NCBI RefSeq assembly: GCF_036373705.1
Contig: NC_089856.1
Coordinates: forward strand, 28,678,298 to 28,742,297
Source: Amia ocellicauda
Lineage: Eukaryota > Chordata > Actinopteri > Amiiformes > Amiidae
Length of the DNA stretch: 64,000 nucleotides
Reading direction: 5' to 3'
Shown here: piece by piece, positions 34,222-47,639 of the stretch
How the letters are laid out: each line of letters starts with the position of its first letter
Numbering within the stretch: position 1 is the stretch's first letter
The notes under the pieces: model-generated
What the model was told of the DNA's origin: nothing
The model's input: the letters and a program-made list of their open reading frames with translations, nothing else
The model's database searches: none
Position numbers and translations under genes: made by a program

Positions 34222-37200
34222 AAAAACAAACACACAAAAAATCCTGTAGGTAGATACACGCATTCTGCAAATAAGTTTTCTTGTCCACGAGTGACCAGGC
34301 ACGTCCGATTAAAAACCACGGAGGCTTTTCAGTATTTAAATATTAGGCTATTAATCATGAGAGGGCAAAACAAAACGTACCTTTTTCTATTAAAAGGGCG
34401 CCATGCCAGTCTTGTGTTCTGTAAACACTGTACCCGTTTTCTCCAAGTCGCAGTAGTTGTTGCACTATAACAGGTAAAAGTAGTTATATATACGAGTAAC
34501 TTGGTTTCCCGTTTTAGCACTCTTTAGTCAGTGTTGTAAAGAATTGGGTTACGAATTCCGAGAAGGTTAATTAATTAAAGGAAATACACTTCATGGATTT
34601 GGGTTACAAATGAACACTTAAATAAGTGTGATCTCTCGATTATTCACACATGTGGGGGAATATGGACTGATGTTGAAGACAAAGCAACTCAATTGTTTTT
34701 CCAGGTAGTTTGTGCATTTGATTATTCGTTTTTTTTTTTTTTTTTATCTGAGTCATGTTGACCCCTTTACACAATATACAGAACTGTGGCCTACTGAGAC
34801 ATTGAGCTTTATATTTTACTTGATACCTGATGAAAGTCCTGCTTTGTTACTGAAATTTGATGTAGGGTTTACACAAGCTGTCAAAACAGACACTTTTTGT
34901 TAAATTGTAATTAAATGTCCTTTGTATCATTATTGATGCAGTGTTGCAGTTTAGGTAACCTATTATTTCAGGCTTATAATACTGTTTTTCATAATTTTGA
35001 AGCATTTTTCAAATGTTAGTCTACACATTTGAGTTCTGAAACTAAAATAGCAATTCATGGTGGCTTTCTTCTGTGACGCAGACGGGTCCCTCCAACAATT
35101 ACTGGACATAGGTGTCTGATATGCAGACATTGGAATAGGAATATGAATTTAATTCCCGTGGTGACATTCCTATCATTTTCTTTCCATTCTAATTAATGTA
35201 ATATATAACCCCTCAATACTTAGTGTTCATCTCATTACCACACCTTTAGATGGTATATTTGCCCCTTTTGAAGTTGAAACTTTTTTTCCCCCTCTCTCTC
35301 TGTCACATATGTATTCTGTCTAGAAGGGATCATGTGAGACCACTTTTTTTTTTCCTCTGGTTGTTAGCCTAGCTCTTCACTGTGTGATGGAAAGTCACAA
35401 CTTCCTTGCATCAACTGGCAGTCATGCTTTTCAATTTCAGGCCAGTGCAGTACTGTACTTCAAACAATTTTCTGCACCACTTAAGGCAATAGTAGTGATG
35501 TGCTGAGATAAATCTGTAAATTAAATTATGAGCCGTCATGTGTTTGTCTTCCCAGGTTGTAGCCAACCAGGGGATTTTCTGGGATCAATAAGTGAGTTAT
35601 GTCTTGCCTGATCAACTTAAATTACATTTTTAGTCTATGCTATGCTGAAACTGCAAAGCTTTCCAGCTCCAGTCTTGCTTTTTTGTTGTTGTTTTTTTTG
35701 TTTAACTCCATTGGTTCATCACCACAAGCTACAGATATGTTTATACTTGCCCTAATGTAGGATCTTTTCAATTATGAATGCAGATCACTGTAGCCCCAGT
35801 GCATAAATCGTTAATATCTAGCAAGTCTGTCAAATTGGATTACTATTTTTCTTTTCTTTTTCTTTTTTTTTTAATAAAGGGATATAACTAAGCTTTTTGG
35901 TTTTTGTGAATCTGCATGTATCTTAAGTTGGTTCTTCCCTAGCTTTCACTTTAGTTCATTCAACCTAGGGTTCAATTACAATGTGAATCACAAAGTTTGG
36001 GATTTTCTTTTAAAGGCACATATTGCTTATGTGAAAGGTCTCTGGGTCAGTTACGTGTCCTTTGAGCCTTATATTTAGTTTCCACTTCCTGCATCAAAGA
36101 GGCTTGTGCATGGTTATAAAAAAAAACATCTGATAGGATTTAGCATTTGCAATTTTTTTTGTATTCTTCCTCACTTTGTGACATTTAGCATTTGAGCATG
36201 TGTAAAATAACTTGGTGTTCGCTCTATAGCTGTGCATATTTGCTTGCAAGCATAAAAATGTGTATGTAATTTGTTTCTAAATAAAACAGTGGTTGGAAAC
36301 CTTCCCAATAATCACATATATACTCAAAATGCATGTTTTGGGGCATCTACAGGGGATAAATGGAAGTATTTTTCAGCAATGAAAAGTGGAACTCTAGATG
36401 AAGAAAACAACATCTTCATGTCCCCCCAAAAAACTTGATTAAATCTGGATTATATTAATCTATGTAATATAGTTTACAGGTTTTCCTTTAAGAATATCAG
36501 ACTGTAAATTGACATTGTTTCACGGTTCCTATTAAAATATGTTTTTTGTTTTCCACATCATTGATGTTATCTGCATAAATATTTCAGAACATAAGCCTTC
36601 ATGTTACGTAACATGTGTGTGTGTGAACTGATTAGCCAATGTTTAGCTTTCCAATTTTAAACAACAGATAAATATTCAAAATACTTTCCCTGCATAGCCT
36701 AAATAATCAAAAATCACTACATTAAATTTGATTAGGAACTTTGAATGGCTTTGAAGAAATTCAACACAGACTACATTCCTATTATAGTTGATGTGCTGGT
36801 CTACATGAATTTTTTATGAACCTGTAAGTATTTTCTTTTATTTCTGTGAAACTAATATTCGTCAGCAGTACAGTGTTGAAATTTTCATGGGAGGAGAGAT
36901 TAATTCTTGCCTGATGACTGTGTTGCTGCATAGGCCTTTCATGGATATGTTGATGGTGACCTGCAAATAATCCCAGTGACTTTCCATAAGAACAACAGCA
37001 AAAACCAGACCAATAGTTCACTAGTGTGTTCCCTGTTTGGAGAGCCTCCTGTCACAGCAGATGGTGTTTTTTCTGTATATGATCCACTTTCCTAGTGAAC
37101 CAAATCTAGATCTCATGTTTCAAATGTAATACATGCAACATTATATAGTTATTGCTCCTTACATATCAAACTTGACTCACAGCACCCCTTAGGAAAGATT

Positions 37201-38340
37201 TCTGTGATCTGGGATAGCATTTCAAGTTCTTTGTTTCCTTTCTCTCTGTATCGCTGTCTGTCCCCCCTGTCCCTTAAATTTTAAATTCAAAAGTTGTTTT
37301 GAATCAAAATTTAAAACAGTCCAGGTATAAACCAGTTTTGATGACAAATTCCAATTGGACATTTAACCATTGCAACACACATACTTTGTTCAGCATCAGG
37401 TTGTGACATTCAGAACAAGCACATTATTAGCCTTCATTAGATGTACACAATTAGTTAACTATTGGTGCCAAAAATAGTGTTGATGTACTGTAGGTGAGTA
37501 ATAAGTTATGATACTTTGAAGAGGTTGTCACAGCAACAGAGATGAAAAAGTAGGGGGGGAATTTGATCAAGTGTGTTGAATACTCCAGGGCTGTACATAC
37601 ATGATACATTTGTACATGCAACACATGGCTCTACAGTTAGGAGATGAACTATTGACTTGACCACTGTAAACACCCACTAGTGAATACAATTTCTTGAATA
37701 TGCTGTTGCTTTGGGGGATTAAAAAATATATATTTTACTACATTTAAATATGTAGTTAGTCCTGTTTCCCAGTTTTTTGGGTGGGTTTTAGCTTGATTTG
37801 TTTGTCTGCCAGGGCCTTTATGGCAGTATTTCCATTTTGTAGCTCTTTGCAAACCTGTCAGTCTTGAATCCCAGCTTCAGCTTACGGATGGGTCTTTTGA
37901 TTCGCGGTCTGAAAGCGGTTGACGGGCTGAGTGACAACACTCTCTGACAGCACGCTGACGTGTCTATTAACACACATCTGTCTTAGTATGCACTGTATCT
38001 CACCTGAAAGATGTGCTTTCATACAGAGACGATAAAACAAATGAATGCACAGCCGTCTGTGTTCAGGCCTTTCCAGAATGGGAATGATTGAGGGCTAGAG
38101 GAGAAGCTCAAGTTCTGTAGTTCTGCTCTCTCTCTCTCTCATTTTAATTCACCACCACCCTTTTCTGGGGAGACAGTTTGAATTCCTAGCTGTCTGTTGT
38201 GATGAGGTCATTATAGCCTTACCTTATAATAAATTAAGTCTATGTTTGCAGTACAATCAATATAAGCTAGTATGCTTTTTTTTCTCTGTCTTGTACATTT
38301 GTAACTTTGCAATAATTTATACCTTTTACTTTTTGTTCTG
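33824..38340 (+). other. fam168b intron 1
   Basis: 4.5 kb intron if the first exon is right. It contains a (TC)n run at 34168-34219 and several poly-T tracts. No coding feature was seen. Confidence 0.5.
34168..34219. repeat. (TC)n microsatellite
   Basis: 26 uninterrupted TC units close to the probable fam168b first exon. Confidence 0.97.
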
Positions 38341-38356
38341 CAGATTGTCTTGCAGT

Positions 38357-38426
38357 ATGAACCCTGTCTACAGCCCTGCACCAACAGGGGTCCCGTATCC
38401 AAACCCAAAGGGAATTGGGTACCCAG
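38357..38426 (+). CDS. fam168b: fam168b coding exon 1
   Basis: The ATG follows an acceptor (TTCTGCAG ending 38343) by 13 bases; 23 codons plus one base, donor G|GTAAGC. It encodes [15 protein letters not shown] onward. Confidence 0.93.
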
Positions 38427-40604
38427 GTAAGCAGCTGGGGACATTGGGCTGGGGCTGGGTACAGCATGTAGTATCCAAATAAACACACACCAAAAACCCA
38501 CATAATATTCAAAACCAAATATATACTTTTGAGTAAACCATGCATTCCCCAAGAAATATGTGATGTACCTCAGTTATTGCACTTTCAATTTACATTCACT
38601 CTCTGCTTGTCTTACACAAAACCATCATTATTTCCGTTATCTGTGCCAGTACCCAATTGGATAGATGTAACGAGAGCTGCCCTAGTTGATGCACATAGGT
38701 TGGTTGTCCTCTGTCGTCTGTATTTGATCTCTACCTGTCTCCTCTCTTCGGTCTGTAGCTGGATTTCCAGTAGGTTATGCTGCAGCTGCTCCTGCTTACT
38801 CCCCCAACATGTACCCTGGAGCCAACACAGCTTTTCAGACAGGTAGGTCTTCTGTGCTGCCTTAAATCTGCTTCTATTTTTGATGTTGCCTTCTCTTTCC
38901 CCAGGCTGTGCACCAGGCTCACACTGCCTGTCCTGCTGAGCCTAACTGAGCTGCAGCCTTCCTAGGGTATCATATCTTACTTTGAACTCCTCCATCTGCC
39001 AAATTATATCACTCTGATTTCAACCAGATGTGAGAAATGTGATTTAAAGAAACCTGATAATAAAATCAAAGGGATTAAGGTGTCAATGATGTCAGCCCTG
39101 TCAACTGAATGGCTATCATTGTTGTAGAGGCTGTTGTCCATGTGGCATTGCTTCTTTTTCAGTAAATTTAGTTTCTTATAAGAATAGCTTCCGCCCTATA
39201 GATTCAGTGACAATAAGGGTGAATCTTCCTTTAGCCATATGCGGACTGTGTAACAAGGGAGACAATTTTGTAGTTGGGCGGAACTCACTGTAGTCATGAA
39301 ACCAATCATCTGAAATTGATAATGGAGGCTTAATTTCCCAAATACATGTTTTCTTTAAAAATAAATGGTTGTTATGGTTATGGTTTAATTTTACAAGCAC
39401 CAAAGAAGTTTACTAACCTGCACCGCTGGGTCGGGGATGACGGAATAGCCCGTGTGCACAGAAGGGGAATTCTGTGTCTTTTCCTTTTATATTTTTATTT
39501 ATATTGTATATGTTTATATTCTTGTGTGAATGGCTACCTTTCTGTAGAGAGCCAGGAGAATGTGATGGAAAGTTTGTGTTGACTTTTTCAGGCTACACTC
39601 CAGGCACGCCATACAAGGTATCCTGCTCCCCAACCACCGGTGCTGTCCCCCCTTACTCCTCTTCACCTAACCCCTACCAGACCGCCGTCTACCCTGTGAG
39701 AAGTGCCTACCCCCAGCAGAATCCCTATGCGCAGGTAGTGCCCAGCTCTCTAAAATGGTTATACTTCACCTGCTCCTGGAGATTCACAGTGTCCTTTTGA
39801 ACTGTGCTCTTAATGAGTTTTTTTTTTTTTGTCACTATAAAATGTGTATGAACAGTTGTGAATGTGCTCTAAAGCATGATTTCTCAGGGACTCTTTTCTG
39901 CTCTTAGTATGGTCAACCCTTTGCCTATCTGCTCAACCAGGCAATTGTGATATTTAGGACTTATTCTGAATATATTTTGAATTTCTCAATCGTTAAATTC
40001 AAATCCTTTGGTTAGCGAGGTGTCACAACCTGGAGTTTTTAGCAGTCTGATGGGAACTTCTCTGTGTAGCAATCGAATGTACTTAAATGTTCGCTCGCTC
40101 TCTTGCTCTCTCTTGCTCTCGCTTTCTCTCTCAGCAGCAAGGCACTTACTACACACAACCTCTGTATGCAGCACCCCCCCATGTCATTCACCACACCACG
40201 GTGGTCCAGCCTAATGGCATGCCAGCCGCGATGTATGCCCCCCAGATCCCACCACCTCGAGGCAACGGTGTCACCATGGGCATGGTGGCAGGGACCACTA
40301 TGGCAATGTCAGCTGGTGAGCAGGGCGTTTTTAAGTACTCAATCCGGACTACACTCACACCTTGTTCAAGCTCCATTCAATTCCAACATGTGTTCCACTA
40401 AATAGCTGGAATTGGAAATTAAGACTTTTTCCTCTGTGGTATACATGTATGTATGTGTATATTTATTGTATTTATTTATTTTTCTCTACAGGGACTTTGT
40501 TGACGACCCATTCCCCGACTCCAGTAGCCCCTCACCAAGTCACAATGCCCACATACCGGCCCCCTGGCACACCCACCTACAGCTATGTCCCCCCGCAGTG
40601 GTGA
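38357..40604 (+). CDS. fam168b: myelin-associated neurite-outgrowth inhibitor (FAM168B/MANI)
   Basis: Five coding exons (38357-38426, 38759-38842, 39592-39734, 40138-40315, 40492-40604) give 195 aa, the human FAM168B length; using the upstream of two tandem acceptors (40135) adds one Gln. The protein is rich in Pro, Tyr and Ala, without a catalytic domain. It starts MNPVYSP and ends [12 protein letters not shown], with family blocks [18 protein letters not shown] and [17 protein letters not shown]. Mammalian MANI is a neuronal membrane-associated protein that restrains axon growth. Close agreement with FAM168B, for example in [19 protein letters not shown], favours it over the paralogue FAM168A. 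It is tail to tail with arhgef4, as in human 2q21. Confidence 0.95.
38759..38842 (+). CDS. fam168b: fam168b coding exon 2
   Basis: Acceptor GTCTGTAG, donor ACAG|GTAGGT, phase 1 at both ends. It encodes [20 protein letters not shown] onward. Confidence 0.93.
39592..39734 (+). CDS. fam168b: fam168b coding exon 3
   Basis: Acceptor TTTTTCAG, donor CGCAG|GTAGTG; it enters in phase 1 and leaves in phase 0. It encodes [15 protein letters not shown] through NPYAQ. The flanking introns hold nothing notable. Confidence 0.93.
40135..40315 (+). CDS. fam168b: fam168b coding exon 4 with tandem acceptor
   Basis: CTCTCAGCAG offers two acceptors three bases apart (exon start 40135 or 40138), differing by one Gln. 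It encodes [19 protein letters not shown] through AMSAG; donor G|GTGAGC. Confidence 0.93.
40492..40604 (+). CDS. fam168b: fam168b coding exon 5
   Basis: The acceptor CTCTACAG precedes [16 protein letters not shown]; the stop TGA is at 40602-40604 after PPQW. Confidence 0.94.
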
Positions 40605-41481
40605 TCTGTTTGGCAGTGTAAGTGAGTGAGTGAAACCTCCATGTCTGGGACTAGTTCAATCTGACTTCTCAATAGAAAAGAGTAGGTGTATGAAGCTGCA
40701 CAGCATAGCATGTGCAGAGGAAAAAAGGTGACATTCCCAGCATTCCTTCTTAGTAATTGTTGTGATTCTCATTATTTTGGCACCTGATGTCCCTTTACAT
40801 GTATTTTGAACCGATTCACTTTAATTTAAACTTGGGAAAAGCAGTCCAGTATTGTATTCTATTTAGCCCCATCATCGTCATTCAAACACAAGAGTTAACC
40901 GTTGCCTCCCTCTCACCCCTCCTGATTCTTTAGAAACTGTCATGTGGTTCTTCCTCTGTGCCTGAATTGTTGGCGTGTCCAGTTTCATTTTGAAATTGTT
41001 CTCGACCACAAATGAGAACACATTTTCTTGCAATTAGTATGCCTTAACTGATTCAGATTTAAGGCAATACATTTTAAAGAAAATTAATGCCAAGTGTCTG
41101 GTTGATCAGAAACCGAATTCAGGGCATTCTCAAGGCTTTTGCTCACCTAGTGGCATTTTCAAGAGAGTAAAGAACTGGATGTAACCTTTACATACTACAT
41201 ACTGTAAGACAAATCACATTGGAGTGCCTGTCCATTTCCCCTTTTAAAGCAGTATATATGGACCCAGGTGTACACTGTTGGAGAAAACAATGTAGAGACA
41301 ATGTGAAGTAACAGCTACCTTGTGCCAAAGTGCTTTTGAAGGTGATAACTGTTTCATTAACTTGCATCTTTCTGTCTCTTCCCCAGGTTCAAAGATGGTA
41401 GATATGCATTCATTTTCAGTCCAGTATTGTAAACTTGGTGCTGATGCCCTGATGTCTCCAAGCAAGATTTGTTCCTTCCAA

Positions 41482-41482
<1 letters not shown>

Positions 41483-41558
<76 letters not shown>

Positions 41559-41580
41559 ACAACACAACACAACACAACAC
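41483..41580. repeat. (TA)n plus (ACACA)n microsatellite
   Basis: About 36 TA units are followed directly by AACACAACACAACACAACAC, two unrelated short arrays side by side in the presumed 3' UTR. Confidence 0.95.
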
Positions 41581-44500
41581 AGAAAAAGAACCAGTTGAAG
41601 AAATCTTCCTGTGCTGTCCACATCACCAAAACACTACCGGGCACCCCCCACCTTCTGAGTCATCACTGCATATCTCCCATCTAATAACAAGGTCTTGATG
41701 CAAACTTGTGTTTTGTGGACTGTCTTGCAATTTTATAGCTAACTATTAAATGATAAAAAGGGAGTTTAAATTAATTTGGATCCATATCTAGTTGAATGCA
41801 TGTTTAAATACAAAAAAAGAAAAGAAAATAATGCTTGCTCAATCTACTGGCAGTGACTGATGCAAAACCATCATATGCAAAAATCCAAAGGAACTGAATG
41901 AAGTTCATATAAAAAAAAAACAAAAAAAACACAAAAACATGAATTCTGCAACTCGATATACCTAATGCAATGTCTTAATGTTACTTTCAAAAATTAGTAC
42001 TTCTTAAAAATGTGTACATTGATTTTACAACAATTCAGTGCAGTGTACTTTGGATAAATGCTACAGTTTAGATTGTTTTATTACGTTTGTTTGTTTTTGA
42101 TGTTGCCGCAGTGGTCGGTCCAAATGGACAGTTGTATTTCATTGGGTGATACGTCTATATAAAGAGTTTTGTGGAGGCTAGTAATGGGGCGAGAGGGTGA
42201 TTCCAGCAGGTGGATAGCTTGGGAAGCCTGTACTGCTCCCATTCCGGCTAGTGTAGTGTTGAGTGTTTCAGGCTCGGGTGTTAGGGCCGCTGTGTGTGTG
42301 TGTGCGAGCGTGTGCGTGTGTGTGCGTGTCCATGTGTGTGTTGTACATGGCTGATGACGGGGCCTTGGAACAACATGGATCTGTGAGCATTTCTACAGAA
42401 CTAATCTCTTTTTTTTGGTCGTTTTGTTCTCTGGTCCAATTTGAAGCCCAGCTGGAAAACTTGGTCTTTAAATTAGGGAATTTAAAGAAATTGCAGACTT
42501 TTATCCCCCCTCAAAAATACTACTGGCTTATAACTAACCCCAAAAGGGATGTTTTATGTGAATGTGTAGTGTCCAAGTTTCCAGCTGAGTTCCCTTTGGT
42601 AGGATAAGTGGTATTTCCATTGGGGCACAAACTAGTTTTTACCTCTAGGTACCCAGGCACTGACTGACTTCATTATTATCTTTCACTCATCAGATGCGAT
42701 GCCTCTATTTCAGGAAAGTGACGGGTCCTGTTCCATTTCTGCTGTATTTTTTAAAAGGGCAAACATAAATACATTTATAAGAGCCATGAATTGTAGTTGC
42801 GGGGTGAGCACCTTTCTGTTTCAGATTATTTTGCCAAGAAGTAAAAATTATCAGTTTTACTTACCTAGAAGATACAAAATTGAATTCCCATTTTAATATG
42901 CAGCTGAGATGCTATATTATATATACAGTGCATTTGAAATCAGGAGTTTTATATATTCCTATATTAAAATTAAGTCATAGTAATAATTTGGCACCCTATT
43001 AGAAATTTTAAGCCTTTTTAAAAATGACCAATGCACAGATCTTTATTCCTGAAGAACATGAATGATGATAAATTGTTCCCAATTTTTTTTTTTTTTTCCC
43101 CCTCTTCTTTCCTGTCACTCTGACTCAAACACTGCAGTAATATAATATTGAAAGCAATCTTAAAAATCAGAGTGGCCTTTCCAAATGCACATTTGCAGCT
43201 AACCAGAAAGAACTGAGTTTATAGAATGCAATAAGACACCATTTACTAAATCTTTGACAGATACAACACCACTTTTCCTTTTTATCCTTAATTCTATGCA
43301 TCTAGGGGTTTTTCTGTATTGTGGTAGAAGAATACTCTATCCTTATTAAATGTACATCCAGCCTACTTACTCTTAGGATTTCTCCTTTATTCAAATTGTC
43401 TCAGAAACTAGGATATTGTAATATGTCACGTTTATGGGTCTTTGAGGGAATGTAAGTTTGAAATGTTAGGCCGTACTGCAGTTTGCTCCAAGAGAACAGC
43501 AAGTGTTGAGATAGATTTGTCCTTGTTTTTTTTTTCTTGTTTTTTTTCTTAGTTGATGCAAGAGGAAGATCATGGTCTCCACAGTGTGCTGATCTGTTCT
43601 CTGAGTTTCTGCACTGCACTTAGAGCTCAGCCTTCATTTACGTCTGTCTTGAATAGGAATTATAGTGGACGCTGAAACGTATAGAAAAGTGATTTCAGTA
43701 CATGCAGCAGTGAATGTAAAATTAAATGGATATTTTGCATGTTCATTTTGAGTGTAATCCCCTCCCCACAGTCTGGTTTTGAATTCCTGAACTGTTGACC
43801 ATATCTGCTATATCTTACAAATGGCACAACTGTCTTGTCTTATGCTGCAGACTTCATTGATGACAGTCCTTAGTGCTTCCCAGTCTGGTTTGCAGTGATG
43901 AGCTTCACTTTTTTTGTTATTAACTGATCTTTGTGTGGAGATTGACATCCTTTAAACACATCCTTCATTTTATTTTACTGTTTATAAAAACTGGCACTGA
44001 ATGGTGTTCTGAGGTAGTTTGGATTTGATTGCACTTGAAATTAGTATACGTATATGTTTAATTTTTAAAATGGAAATAATTTCAAGAAACTAGTTTGGTA
44101 GATCTGCTTTTCCCAAGTTAAAAAAAAAATAAAAATAGGAAAAAGGTCTTGGTATTCACAAACAATACATTCATAGGAGCTGCTGAAAAATGTTCAGTTC
44201 CATCTAAATAGAATTACAGGTCTAGTTTTATTCATGTGGGATGCCTGTTCCCTTCACAAAGTTTACATCGATGGAGTGTCGTGTTGATTGAGTGCTTGCT
44301 GGTTGTGAGATGTCTTGTGGTCTCGCCGTGTCAGTGTATAGAAACCGTAAAGGACAAGTTTTAAAGTAGGAAGTTGGGCTGGCAAAGGAACAGGGCTGTT
44401 TGGTTCTGTGCAAGGTACTTAATTTTTCTTTTTGGTAGAGGTACATTGATGTGATAGTATTCCTCCTCCTAATTCTTAAATTAATGTATTTTGTGTTTTA

Positions 44501-47196
44501 GGTTTTGTTTTATAGAGAGGATTCTTTTTTTGCTGCACTGATGGGTTAGAAATAAGTCAGACACTTCCTAAAGATATACAGTGGCTTTGGATCTCCTATC
44601 AGGTAACTGTTCCCATTTAACACGTGTGGCAGCTATAAGACTGACTACACATAGATTTCCAGCTCAGACAAGAAACCTTTTATTTCACTTATGATTCCCC
44701 AATTTGAAAAAATAAATAAATGCACATTTTCAGACATATTATGTACTTAGTATGTGCATTGAGTAAAAGGATTCTGCAGTATTTTTGGAAGGCCAAGCAA
44801 TGTAAAGTGTGTGTACACCAGTGTAGTAATATAGGACTAAGAACTAGGCTGAGGTGAGAGGGTTCCATTCTGTATTTTGAGTTTTGTTTTTCTGTTTGAT
44901 AACATGTGTTTGGATCATCTTATGTCTAGGTAACAGGCCACGTGGCTTGATGGCCAAGTAATATCTAGTTTGTGCAATATGGGTGTAAGGATTGATGTAG
45001 TGAAGTCTCAAGTGCTTTCAGGATACAATAATGCATGACCAAAAGGAGTATGTCCACTGGGGAGTTCTTAATTTGATATCTAAATGTGAGTTTATAGTTG
45101 GTCTGGATAACAACTTTTTTTTGTGTGTGTAAAAGCTTCAGTAACTCAAATAAATAATTTTTATTCTTAAAATTCACTCATTGGGACAATCATATGCATT
45201 ATTGTTACGTACTGTTCTGTGGCCTGCATATAGAGATTAGTCGGAGTCCGTGTGCTTGGATGTACAGCTCACAGCCTGCTTGGCAAGATGCAGTACTTTC
45301 TGTACTCCGGTGAAGTCCTGCTGATTCACTGGTACCCACTAGGTGGCATTATGTTTTGGATTGTAAATCAGGAAGTCCACACAAGTGGGTTTGAGGTTTT
45401 TCTGAGATGTATTTCTAGCACTGTACAGAAAACATCTACATAATTTTCACTTAAAGCAATAGACTTGTATATTTTAATTACATAACTAAACTTAAAGGTT
45501 GCCAAAATTAGATTATTTTTTAAACATGGACCCCAGCTTTTTAAACTCAAACAGAACTTTACTGACCTTAATGTTTGTTTATTAATCCCCACCCACCAAA
45601 ATGCATATCTTAATTGATTAAATCATCATATATGTTGCTTTAATGATTTGGATAAGGATGTAACCTAATAGGAGCAATGCTTTATCAGGGTGTTATTCTC
45701 CCTTGGTTATTAGACCGTAGAAGTTGTTCCATTTTTCTAACTGAAAAATCTCCCTGCAGCAATGTCTAGCTTGGCAGGCCTGGATTTGAGGATGCACGTG
45801 TGCACTTGGTGGACTTAACCAGCATTTGCAGGCTGAAGACAAGTAACCAAGGAAGGAGACATCCTTAGCTACACAGCAGTTTGTTCCACTCTTGGGATTA
45901 CTGTTGCCTTCCATTAGCCCTAGTATATAAATGCACATGCAAAAGCCTGGGTTCCTGGAGTGGACCACATTGCAATAGTACAGGGAATGTTTATCACTCT
46001 CCTTCCCACCCCCCACCCCCATTATCATGGTTATGCTATGTAAGCTTGCATGTATAGCCTGGATTTTAAGTCTGTATTAGACATCCCTCCTCACTGACAA
46101 AGGCTGGCAGTGATAGATGGTCAATGTGTCACTTTTGATGTTAATGGTTATGCTTTTGTTGGGGGGGTTCTCTGCTTTGTTCATTTGTATCCCCGAAGGC
46201 TCGTTTCTATGTTGGTGTTCCTTTATGGAAAATAATATTGAGCATTGTTGGAAATATTCTGTGGCAATGTGAAGACACTCGAGTAAAACATCATTGCAAT
46301 ATGACTATCTAATAGTGTACCATCTGGATGTCCTTATAGTTTGGGGAAAAATGTCAAGCAATGTCATCTAGTGCTAAATGTCTTCAATTGTGATGGGGCA
46401 GTTGTTTTTCATTTTTTGTCCAGCGTTGTGTTTTGGAGAAGCAATCCCGCTTGCCTGGTGAATGCAGTGTCCAGTCCACCCACAGCAGTCTCTGTTCTGA
46501 TCAGACCCACTACTGCCTTTTTCTGCAAGTGGTTCGCCCTTGGGGAATGATGCTGTAGTGGTGATGTAGGTACATGATCACTTTTGCTTTCTCAAAATGT
46601 AATGTGTGTGGTTACATGTCAAAGGTGGACGATTTGAAGGGATTTAAGTTCTGAAATGTCTTTTTTTCGTCTTCCCCTGTTCAATGCTATGTTGGGTGAA
46701 CAGTGCAGAGCCTGTCAGCTTAGAACTGCATGATGGGAGATGGGAGACGGTGACAGGGAAGAGCTATTTCAAATGTAAAATACAGAGAATAGGAATTTTG
46801 CTGACTTAAGTGCAGGAAAACAGGAAGCCTGTCCAGTTCAGCCCTAGCTGTTCTTATCCATCATTGTTTGATAGGCACTGTGTTTTTACCTTTTCTATTA
46901 TGTATGAAACACTATGCTGAATTAGCAACTATTTTTGGTATTTTCTTTCTTTTTAAGGTTAGTGTTGTCTTCCAACAATAAGCTACAAATAAAATCTACA
47001 ACTTTTAAAAGCATCATTTTGACAAATTTTATCAAACTACCATTTCCTCCCCATTTGTTTTAATTCTGAGCCAGCTGAATTTTTTTTTTCTCCCATTGTA
47101 AAAGCAATCTGAAGAGTAGAGGAGCTCAGATTTAAATTCTCATAAAGGCACGTTTAATGTAACAAAGAAAAGTTATGTATTAATATTTACATTTTC

Positions 47197-47202
47197 AATA
47201 AA
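47197..47202 (+). terminator. candidate fam168b poly(A) signal
   Basis: AATAAA preceded by AT-rich DNA and followed within 15 bases by TTGTGTTGCTT, a GU-rich downstream element. Confidence 0.5.
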
Positions 47203-47639
47203 GATTGACTTGTGTTGCTTAACTTGTATTTGTTTTAGATATTTTTTTCATGATCATATTGGTATTAAGGGGTGAAAAAATATTTTCATAGTGAATTGTT
47301 TGAAGTACAATAATAAACAAGTCAGTTAACGAAGCCTAATCTGTGATGTATAGTTATAAAGGGAAATGGTATTTTGTATTTTCAGCTCTTTTCTGTTAAG
47401 GATCTATAGTTATTCAGCAGGAATATACTTCATAATTCTAGAACCTGCTATCCATCAATTCTTAAAGGTAATCCATGATCAATATATTACAACCGAACAA
47501 ACACGATGGGCTGAATTCTTACATTCTTCAAAGGAAACTAGCACATGCACTATATAGCACTAATCTCTTTAATCATCTCAAACCACCAGATTGAGACTGG
47601 CACCTGACCAGTCTGCAGACTCATCAGAAAAGAGCTCAA

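Larger units (their letters stand above)
40605..47215 (+). other. fam168b: probable fam168b 3' UTR
   Basis: About 6.6 kb without protein-coding signal follows the stop and ends at AATAAA (47197-47202) with a GT-rich element shortly after. The family has a long 3' UTR. It includes a (TA)n tract at 41483-41555 and an adjacent (ACACA)n run. An earlier poly(A) site such as AATAAA near 46988 is possible. Confidence 0.5.

Noticed and set aside
42169-42607. 114-aa frame after the (GT)n-like stretch in the presumed fam168b 3' UTR
   Set aside because: Val/Cys-rich start from a GT repeat, no domain, no splice signals.
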